From positions 1 through 19,251 of the forward strand of contig CAZQYC010000077.1 in the NCBI GenBank assembly GCA_964597495.1: 19,251 nucleotides of DNA, in the 5' to 3' direction. Source of the stretch: CAZQYC01 sp964597495 (GTDB lineage: Bacteria; Pseudomonadota; Gammaproteobacteria; Steroidobacterales; Steroidobacteraceae). The translations under genes and the position numbers were made by a program. Within the stretch, counting starts at the first letter, position 1; each line of letters starts with the position of its first letter. Under the pieces are notes generated by a model. It worked only from the letters and a program-made list of their open reading frames with translations, searched no databases and was not told where the DNA came from. Positions 1 to 7,092 of the stretch are shown here, piece by piece.

Positions 1-2369
1 TTGATCGAATAGCAGTCGGAATCCCACGCACTCGACCCGCCCACTTTTTGCACATTGTCATCGCTAACGACGCAATTGCCACGAGCCAAGTACGGCGCCG
101 GCGTCGCCTCACCACTAGGCACAAAATAAACGTTTCGAGCTACCCCACCCGGAGTTGCGAAGCTCGAATCCATGAAGAAAGTCTTCCCCGGGTTGTAAAC
201 CTGGCGAACAACAGAACCATCTTTCAAATAACGCACATATCGACCGTCATAAATGATGGAAAGTATCGTCGACGTTGTATAGCTGCCATGCGAGCTTGGG
301 GACGATCCATTCTCGTAGACGGACAGTCCGCCGCTTGGGCTAAGGTAAAAAGCGTGATCGAGCGACGTGTAATTTTGGTCGGTGGTCGGATCCGAGTTGA
401 GCCCGATCATCATCTCTGCCGTTGTTTGCTCGGCTTGGAAACTGACGGCACATCCATTGGCGTAAGCTTCATAGCTGTAGCAATCCGAGTCCCAAGCCGA
501 CGAGCCTCCGACCTTTCTGATACTTGTCGCGGTCGCAACGCAGTTGCCACGCATGACCCACGGAATGCTTGGCGCTGTCGTCAACGGAACGAACTCTAGA
601 TTTCGGACGCTGGCTCCCGGCGCATGGAAACTAGAGTCCATGAACAGCTTCTTTCCGCGCGCTTCGACGGTGCGCATCAAGGTGTTGTCTTGATAGTACT
701 GAACAAGCTGGCCGTCGTATTTTATTGAGAGCACGGTGCTGGTCGTGTAAGCGCCTAATGACGAAACCCCCGATCCATTCTCGTAAATATCCAAGAGTCC
801 ATCGCCACGCGCGTACCAGGAAAAATCAAGTGACGTGTAGTTTTGATCGGTGGTCGGGTCGCTGTTTAAGCCAATCATCAATGAGCCGTTGGTTTGGTCC
901 GGCTGAAAACTGACCTGGCAGCCGTTCTCGTACGTCGCGGCGGTGTAGACATCGGAGTCCCAGGCTGCAGCCCCCCCGACTTTCTTCGCCGTGTTGCTAG
1001 TGGCGACACACTGACCTCGAGCAATGAACGGTATCGACGGTGCGGTCGTTAGCGCGGTGAATTCTAAGTTCCGAACGCTGCAGCCAGGCGTTTGGAAGCT
1101 CGAGTCCATGAAGAGCTTTCGGTCGCGAGATTCGACCGTCCTAACTAGCACATCGTCCTTGTAGTAGCGGATTAGTTGTCCATCGTACTTGATAGAAAAT
1201 ACAGAGTTCGCCGTGTACGAACCGAGAGCACTCGTTCCACTACTGCTCTCGTAGATGTAATAGTTACCCGATGCCGCGCAATAGAAGCAGTAGTCGAGCG
1301 AGGTGTAATTCTGGTCGGTGGTCGGGTCGGAGTTGAGGCCGATCATGATGTCGGCATTTGATTGGTCTGGCTGAAATTTTACCTGGCAGCCAGCTTCGTA
1401 GGTCGCCGCCGTATACACATCCGAGTCCCAAGCGGCCGATCCACTGGCTAGCTTTCGTGCGGCGTTGAACGACGATACGCAACTGCCACGGGCAATAAAG
1501 GGAATCGATGAGGCTGTCGTTAGCGGACCAAACTCTAGGTTTCGAATAACCGTCCCTGGCCTAAAGAAGCTCGAATCCATGAAGAATCTCTTGCCTCGAT
1601 TCTCAACGCTGCGCACCAGCACGCCAGCGACGAAGTATTGAACATTCTGTCCGTCGTACTTAATGCAAAGCATATCCACGAGTGGGTTAAATGAACCGCT
1701 GAGGATTGAGCTTCCGTTCTCGTGAATGGTCCACGTTGGACCTGGCGGCGTATGCACTTCAAATGCATGATCAAGCGACGTGTAATGTTGGTCCGTCAGC
1801 GGATCTGAGTTGAGCCCCACCATGCAATCATAGTTGCCCACGGAAGTAACAGCGTCCAGCTGAAACGACAGCTGGCATCCCTGTTCGTACGTGTTGGAGG
1901 AATAGACGTCGGAATCCCACGCAGCGCTTCCATTCGTAAGCTTCATTGCGCTGTTACTCGTGCAGGTACATGACCCGCGAGCGTTGAACTGTGCCGTCTC
2001 CGCCGTCGTGATCGGAACGAATTGCAGATTGACGAGCTTTCCGCCGGGGTCCAAAAAGACAAGATCCATGAAAAACGTCTTGCCGCGATCGTGAACCGTA
2101 CGAACCAGAACACCGTCTTTGAAGTACTGGACACGCTCGCCGTCGTATTTGATCGCTAGAACCGTCGATGTGGAATAGCTGCCGAATGTTCCACGAGCAA
2201 ATCCCGACTCATAAATAAAGAGAGTGCCTGCACTCGAAAAGATCCACGCATAGTCAACTGACGTGTAATTCGTATCGGTTGTCGGGTCTGTATTCAGACC
2301 AAGCGTTATTTCCTTATTAGTTTGCGCAGGTTGGGCGGATAACTCGCATCCGCTCGCAAAGGAAGCGCG
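1..2369 (-). CDS. Tail tip / receptor-binding protein, C-terminal lectin-repeat part (runs off left edge)
   Basis: This is the continuation of the tip gene that begins at 5053; the N gap separates the two pieces. Read leftward from 2369 in the frame set by the 55-bp duplicate, it stays open without a stop to the window edge, so the real C-terminus lies outside. It encodes most of repeat copy 2, copies 3 to 6 and the first 28 residues or so of copy 7. Each copy opens with RGxC, then a WDSD-(V/C)Y segment, a second cysteine in (S/A/N/Q)GC, a GLNSDPTTDQNYTSLD-like motif, IYE-G, a YDG-x-V-x-Y(F/Y) strand pair and FMDSSF-x-x-PG. I infer concanavalin A/SPRY-like beta-sandwich domains from the strand pattern and the YDG motif; no fold search was possible. 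The likely role is binding cell-surface glycans at the tail tip. Gene prediction that reads straight through the Ns stops falsely at 2306. Confidence 0.82.
2315..2369. repeat. 55-bp exact direct duplicate, left side of the assembly gap
   Basis: These 55 bases are identical to 2470-2524 on the other side of the N run. Both encode the same stretch of lectin repeat copy 2 (FASGCEL region), so only one exists in the real genome if the two contigs simply overlap. An exact 55-bp overlap is what neighbouring contigs of a de Bruijn graph with k = 55 share. Confidence 0.93.
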
Positions 2370-2469
2370 NNNNNNNNNNNNNNNNNNNNNNNNNNNNNNN
2401 NNNNNNNNNNNNNNNNNNNNNNNNNNNNNNNNNNNNNNNNNNNNNNNNNNNNNNNNNNNNNNNNNNNNN
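2370..2469. other. Assembly gap (100 N) inside the tail tip gene
   Basis: A run of exactly 100 N is a conventional placeholder for a gap of unknown size. It is flanked by identical 55-bp sequences. Removing 155 bases (gap plus one duplicate) makes copy 2 471 bp long, like its neighbours, and keeps the reading frame. As printed, the 155-base insertion is not a multiple of three and breaks the frame. An alternative is that one or more whole repeat copies are missing here. Confidence 0.95.
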
Positions 2470-2524
2470 TATTAGTTTGCGCAGGTTGGGCGGATAACTC
2501 GCATCCGCTCGCAAAGGAAGCGCG
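2470..2524. repeat. 55-bp exact direct duplicate, right side of the assembly gap
   Basis: This is the second copy of 2315-2369, at an offset of 155 bases. It is most likely the same genomic segment written twice by the scaffolder rather than a biological direct repeat. Confidence 0.93.
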
Positions 2525-5053
2525 CGAGTAGACATCCGAGTCGTAGGCATTGGCCGCATTGGACAGCTTCTCTGCCGAATTGGCGGACGCTACACACGAT
2601 CCTCTCGCGATGAAGGGAAGCGTCGGAGCGGCCGTCATTGCCTTGAAGGCCACGTTACGAATCGCAACGCCAGGTGTATGAAAGCTGGAATCTAGGAAGA
2701 ACGTACGGCCAGCACTCTCAATCCCGCGTATCAGCACCCCGTCCTTGTAATATCGGACGACCTGGTTGTCGTACTCGATTCTCAGGACCGTGTCCGTCGT
2801 ATACGCCCCAAAAGCTCCCGGCGCGCCCACCACACTCCCGCTTTCGTAGATGCTCAACGTCCCTGATGGGTTTAGCTCGAATGCGTGATCAAGCGAGGTG
2901 TAGTTTTGATCTGTCGTGGGATCGCTATTAAGACCCACCATCACGTAACCATTCGTTTGATTGGCCTGAAAGCTGAGTGCACACCCGCTCGAATAGGTCT
3001 CTAAGCTGTAGCAGTCGGAGTCCCAAGCCGAACTCGCTGTGGTGATCTTGTAGATCGTATCGCCTACAACCGCGCAAGAATTCCTTGGCGCGAGTGTAAG
3101 GCCGCTTGTACCACCGATCGCTATACCGCTATTCGGCGATACGACGTACGAATAGGCCGTGACTCCGGCGATGTCCTCGAGTCCGCCGCCGTAGATGTTG
3201 AAGCTCTGAAACTTAAAGTAGATCGTTTGACCGACCATTCCCGGGTCGTACGGCATCCGGAAGATAGTGCCGTCGAGTCGTGCGAACTTCGCGCCTGCCG
3301 AGTGCGAGGTAATCGCACTCCCGTACTTCCCGCGGCGAAGGTAGAAGAAGTTGTAGGTGCCGGCGCCGGTAAGCGTCGCGTCACGATACGAAACCACTTC
3401 GTTCTCGACCATCATGATCGAGCGCATGTTGTCGGCATCGGCCGTCGTTCCGCCGGTCAAATCGAGCGACGTATTCGAAAGTTGAACACGAAGCAGATTC
3501 GATGAATCTGGATCTGCACCACTTGGTAAGGTGTGAGTGAGAGTCCCGTATCGAGCGGCCCCGAGCACACGACCGACTTGTTCGTATCGAGAACCATCCA
3601 GCGACATGCTCACAACACATCCGCCCCAATTACCTGCGCTCGGACCGGTCACGGCAATCCATATTTCATAGCCTCCATCGGGACCAACCAGAAGCGGAGG
3701 CGCGGCAAAGATATAGGGCGCTTGCGCGGCACCTGGCGCCACGTTGTAGTTCACCGAGAATCCTTGCGCACTTTCCCAGTTGTAGATCGGCGCGCCGGCG
3801 GTGCCGACCAAGACCTCTTCCGTGACGAATGTCAAATTGTCTTCTTCGTCATCGGTGATTTCGACGATACGGACGAGCTTGTTGGATATCGGTATACCGG
3901 GATCCGTAATTGCGACCAAATCCATTGGTTCAAGAAGTGAATAGTCGGGCCGCGTTCCGAACTCGTACGAGTTGATCACGTAGAGCTGTCGCTGCAAGAT
4001 GATTTGTGCGACCTGTCGCGCAATCAGCTTTTGCCGAATGCTGGAAAACTTAACGGTCTCCATAGGCCGCTCGCCACGAACGGAAATGTCTTGCTCATCC
4101 TTTGCTTCAGCGATCGCCGGGTTGTACTCCTTGCTTCGATCGGAATATTCAACTCGCACGATATTGAAGGTTTCGCTCGGTGCTCGGCGGGACACTCTTA
4201 CAGGATCGTCACCGTCCACGAACACGAAGTCATCATCGCTAAATGAAAACAGCGGCGACATGTCTGGCGTGTAGGTGTGGCCGTTACCGCTTACAGGTTG
4301 ATCCGCGTACGGGATGAGCTTCAATTTTCCGCCCGACCACAATGCCGCCGAATTGGTGATCTTCATCATTTCCGTGATGAATTGGTGCGCGGGTCGTTGC
4401 GCCTTCTCGACCGGACTCAAAAAGAATCCCATCGCAATGCAGTAGTTTTTATAGAGCGTGAGAGCGCCTGAATGGATGAAGGGGAAATTGCACCCGTGGT
4501 GGATGTTTTCGCAGTAGTCGGTCAGGATGTCCCCAGGCTCGGCATCTACGCCCCCGACACCAAAGCTTTGGAGTCCTTGGACCTCGAAGCTCAAATTCGG
4601 AAGGGCCGCTCCAGAGCCGAGTTGCAAGCTTCCGTTGGCGACGTAGGTGGTCGTGCTGTACGGAACCGCTTGCGAAGGAAAGTTTGTAGTGAGATAGGAC
4701 CATGTTGCCTGATCCACTAAACCGTCAAACAGCGTAAACCCTCTATTGGCGAGCGTGTCCTGAAACTTGTCGCTCCATACGTTGCTAATACCGACAGTGG
4801 GCCCTTCAGCCACCATCATCGCGAGCGCAGCGGAATAGGTGTAACTCGTGTGAGAGGAGGATCCGCCACCCCCTTTCCCGCCTTGCTTTTCGGTATGCGG
4901 AGTCGCGGTGAAAGCCCCATACCAAATCAGTGATCCCGCAATGCGCGCAGTACCGTAGACGAGCGGGACACAACTACCATAGGTGCTCGTCGTGATTGGA
5001 ATGGCATTCAGCCGCTCATCGCTAGTCGATTGCGAGTTTCCTCCGAAGCTCAT
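2470..5053 (-). CDS. Tail tip protein (gpJ / GTA gp15-like), N-terminal part up to the assembly gap
   Basis: This is the distal tail tip protein that closes the tail and carries the host-binding domains. The chosen ATG at 5053 overlaps the upstream peptidase stop as ATGA and has GGAG 9 nt upstream; a GTG at 5068 in the same frame is the alternative. Residues 1-90 contain the family's VYGTARIAG segment and a glycine-rich stretch before YTYSAALAM, as in phage tail tip proteins (Pfam Phage-tail_3 type). A central region around residues 270-420 has the usual DDD, RVEY and PMDLVAITDPG features. A beta-rich part ending near residue 650 (LRRGKYGS, SFNIYGGGLEDIAG) resembles the C-terminal half of gpJ-like proteins. 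I see no separate glycoside-hydrolase TIM barrel as in GTA gp15. From residue 657 the lectin-like repeats start: copy 1 complete, copy 2 interrupted by the gap. The gene continues as the piece ending at 2369. Confidence 0.88.
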
Positions 5054-5484
5054 GTAAACACGCTCCACACACTATCGAGCCGGTGCGTTAACGAATGCCG
5101 CTCGTGAAGCTCAACATTTCCGTGCACGCGGTTGGCATGGATGATGTAGAAATCGTCGACAATGATTGCGCCGTGCGCGGCATGCCGGCCGAAGTTGTAC
5201 ATCGCAATATCCCCTGGCCTGGCTTTCTTCTCGTCAATTCGATGTGCCCATTGCTCCATGCCGGCCATGTAGAGCGCCTCGTCGCGATGCAGATACCACT
5301 CCGGTTCGTACGGCCTCGGATCGTAGTGCTCAGGCACAAAGCCGAATCGTTTGTAGATCACGACGAGCAACATCGCGCAGTCGACTCCGACACCTTTTAG
5401 TGCGCCCAAGTGAATGTAGGGAGTGCGGAGCCAGGAGCGCGCCTCGTCAACGATCGCCAAGCGCAGCTCGTCTTCAGTTTCCAT
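5050..5484 (-). CDS. Tail tip NlpC/P60 family peptidase (GTA gp14-like)
   Basis: A 144-residue cysteine peptidase that probably cuts cell-wall peptide cross-links during DNA entry, carried in the tail tip. The NlpC/P60 layout is visible: Cys36 in GVDCAMLL, the RPGDIAMYNFG segment at 89-99, His104 in HAAHGAIIVDD and a third polar residue, His116, in IIHAN. The ATG at 5484 is chosen because AGGGA stands 6 nt upstream and the alignable family starts there; the open frame upstream to 5760 lies inside the DUF2163 gene and is not coding in this frame. The gene overlaps the hub gene upstream by 11 bp and the tip gene downstream by ATGA, so the three are probably translationally coupled. The order DUF2460, DUF2163, NlpC/P60, tip is that of Rhodobacter-type GTA genes 12 to 15. 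Confidence 0.92.
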   Translation of the reverse strand: METEDELRLAIVDEARSWLRTPYIHLGALKGVGVDCAMLLVVIYKRFGFVPEHYDPRPYEPEWYLHRDEALYMAGMEQWAHRIDEKKARPGDIAMYNFGRHAAHGAIIVDDFYIIHANRVHGNVELHERHSLTHRLDSVWSVFT

Positions 5485-6481
5485 ACGGCTTCCCTGTAAG
5501 TTGTTTGGCAATAACGGTAGATCCAACCACCGACCCGCCTTGGCTTCCGCCTGTTGGTGCCACGGCGTTATTCGCGGAGACACCGCCGTCGTACAACGTT
5601 TCCGGGACGGGAACGTAGGGATAACCTCGAAACCGCACGAGATTGTTAAATGCAGGTCCGAGTGCCGGGTTGGTATTGCTACACGCCGCTTGAGTCTTTT
5701 GGCAGGACGGCAAGATGGTGAAGGTGTCGCCGGCGGTAGGCGCGGCCGGCAAGGGCGCAATGAGCGTCAGTTGTCCGCTGGCGTTCACGTAGGATTTCAC
5801 GGCGCGCTTCAAGCCGTTGTTCACTCCGCTCGTAAACGTCATACGGCCGAGATCAAAATAGCCATTGGCTTGCGTTAGGTTTGTCGAGATCGTCGAAACC
5901 GTGGGTGATCCAGTGACGGCTCCGCTGATTTGAAATGAGGCGGGATTCAACCCGCATCCGGCATCAAACAGCGTGTGAATGCAACCCGATTGAACGATGT
6001 TCTTAGGCATCGGCACATTCAATATTTCAACGTCCGTTGCAAGTCTAAGTTGCGCGAACTGGCGGCCGGCTTGTGCGTTGTTGACTCGGAATTGATTCCA
6101 TACGACAAGGCCAGGTGAAGTGTCAGCCCACGATGCTAGAAACGCTTTCGACCATGTCACGCGCGCGTTGTCGAGAATCCCGAGATTCGTTGCTTGCAGG
6201 ATGTTGAACCCCGAGAACAGCGTGTGCGAAAGCCCGGTGTCGAATCTCGGGTAGATCGTGAGATCAAGCGTTCCAACTTCAAGTCCGATTTTCTGAGTGA
6301 ACGCACCGCGCTCGATGACGAGATTCGAGGAGTAGGTGTTCCCCGAGATCGTCAAATCAGTATCGGCGCTCGTGAGGTAGACCGTCCCAGCACCATTCGC
6401 TAGGTCGATTTGGTAAAGATTGGCAATGACGTACCGACCCGTCGCCAGTATGGCAAGCGTAGCCGCCGAGGCTGACTTCAT
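5474..6481 (-). CDS. Tail hub protein, DUF2163 family (GTA gp13-like)
   Basis: A 335-residue baseplate/hub protein that links the distal tail protein to the tip. The N-terminal half (ATGRYVIANLYQIDLANG, then LTSADTDLTISGNTYSS) is the typical DUF2163 start. The C-terminal part has the RFRGYPYVPVPE motif (residues 283-294) of the family. Four cysteines sit in two pairs, Cys167/Cys176 and Cys260/Cys267. Hub proteins of RcGTA and lambda gpL bind an iron-sulfur cluster through such C-terminal cysteines, so I infer the same here. The start at 6481 forms an ATGA overlap with the stop of the upstream gene and has GGAG 10 nt upstream; an in-frame ATG at 6517 would overlap that gene by 40 bp and is less likely. 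Confidence 0.92.
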   Translation of the reverse strand: MKSASAATLAILATGRYVIANLYQIDLANGAGTVYLTSADTDLTISGNTYSSNLVIERGAFTQKIGLEVGTLDLTIYPRFDTGLSHTLFSGFNILQATNLGILDNARVTWSKAFLASWADTSPGLVVWNQFRVNNAQAGRQFAQLRLATDVEILNVPMPKNIVQSGCIHTLFDAGCGLNPASFQISGAVTGSPTVSTISTNLTQANGYFDLGRMTFTSGVNNGLKRAVKSYVNASGQLTLIAPLPAAPTAGDTFTILPSCQKTQAACSNTNPALGPAFNNLVRFRGYPYVPVPETLYDGGVSANNAVAPTGGSQGGSVVGSTVIAKQLTGKPYGN

Positions 6482-7092
6482 AGTGGGACGCTCCGAAACG
6501 ACGCTGGCATTTCCCACACCCGACGCATGAATTCGATCGGGATCAATTCATCCTCGAGAAAGCGGCAGCGGTAGTAGAACAATCCGGTCCAGGTGAGCGC
6601 CTGACCGGCAGACGGCGCCGACGTAAACGTCACAATGCCCGTGGGACCGAGCGTGTAGTGAACGCCCCCGCCCGTTTGCGGCACACCATCCTTGAAGATG
6701 GAGGGCGAGCCGTTGAAGTTTTGAATGCGCTCCGAGGCGCCTGGGCCACCCGAGTTTTGGAACTTCGCGATTAACTGAAACGCTGTCGTAGTGCCATTGC
6801 CGGTTCCGAAACTCTCGGCCGTTACCGAGCTGAAGTAGGGGTCGGTATAGAGGAACGTGTCGTAACGACCGCCGAGCGCGTTGTGTAGGCCGATGATCGC
6901 CTTCAGATCGCTAACGGTAATGTTGTCGCGGAGGAACTCGTAGTTGATTTCCCATCGGACCTTGGGGTAGCGGCGATATTGGATAGCAGACTCTTTTCCA
7001 CTCACGGCTTCTTTGATTGAGCTTTTCCATTCGTAGACGCGCGAGTACGGAAAGGTGATTCCGGCAAGCGCCGGATAGACGAGGCTGCTCAT
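6478..7092 (-). CDS. Distal tail protein, DUF2460 family (GTA gp12-like)
   Basis: A 204-residue protein that forms the ring between the tail tube and the hub. Family features visible in order are the opening SSLVYPALAGITFPYSR, the RRYPKVRWEINYEFLRD strand around residue 40-56, a loop over a small domain with FLYTDPYFSSVT (about 79-90) followed by GTGNGTTTAFQL, the VTFTSAPSAGQALTWTG segment near 153-169 and FYYRCRFLEDEL after it. Its start overlaps the tape measure stop by one base (TGATG), which favours reinitiation by the same ribosomes, and no strong Shine-Dalgarno is seen. Its stop overlaps the next start. The length and position between tape measure and DUF2163 agree with the family. Confidence 0.92.
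   Translation of the reverse strand: MSSLVYPALAGITFPYSRVYEWKSSIKEAVSGKESAIQYRRYPKVRWEINYEFLRDNITVSDLKAIIGLHNALGGRYDTFLYTDPYFSSVTAESFGTGNGTTTAFQLIAKFQNSGGPGASERIQNFNGSPSIFKDGVPQTGGGVHYTLGPTGIVTFTSAPSAGQALTWTGLFYYRCRFLEDELIPIEFMRRVWEMPASFRSVPL

Larger units (their letters stand above)
1..3085 (-). repeat. Tandem array of about 156-residue lectin-like domain repeats in the tail tip gene
   Basis: In-frame copies, bounded at the Arg codon of the RGxC-type opening, are: copy 1 at 3085-2606 (480 bp), copy 2 at 2605-1980 (626 bp as given, 471 bp after removing the gap artefact), copy 3 at 1979-1491 (489 bp), copy 4 at 1490-1020 (471 bp), copy 5 at 1019-552 (468 bp), copy 6 at 551-84 (468 bp) and partial copy 7 at 83-1. 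Amino acids are far better conserved than third codon positions, so the duplications are not recent and the domains are held by selection. Copies 4, 5 and 6 resemble each other most. Copy 3 carries a six-residue insertion near its middle. Copy 2 has replaced the common MDSSF by MDLVF. The array may extend beyond position 1. Confidence 0.93.

Noticed and set aside
48..599. 183-codon plus-strand open frame
   Set aside because: It is antisense to the lectin-repeat array, which reads continuously on the minus strand with strongly repeated protein motifs. Similar plus-strand frames arise from the repeat period, and the product has no recognisable features.
2306..2369. Apparent C-terminus of the tail tip protein at 2306 (ending in a Leu-Arg-rich tail after the Ns)
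   Set aside because: It results from reading across 100 N in the wrong register. The same 55 bp on the right side fixes the true frame, which stays open to position 1.
2315..2524. Biological 55-bp direct repeat, such as an attachment site
   Set aside because: It borders an exactly 100-N placeholder, is entirely inside a coding repeat and matches a k-mer overlap, so an assembly artefact explains it better.
1..3085. CRISPR array or transposon repeats
   Set aside because: Units of about 468 bp with no spacers, encoding a continuous protein and diverged at third positions, are duplicated protein domains.
1..3085. Diversity-generating retroelement target
   Set aside because: No reverse transcriptase or template repeat is in the window, and differences between copies are spread along the domain instead of being concentrated at adenines of a short variable region.
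5485..5760. Upstream extension of the NlpC/P60 frame to 5760
   Set aside because: This part overlaps the DUF2163 C-terminal coding region, and the family alignment and Shine-Dalgarno both place the start at 5484.
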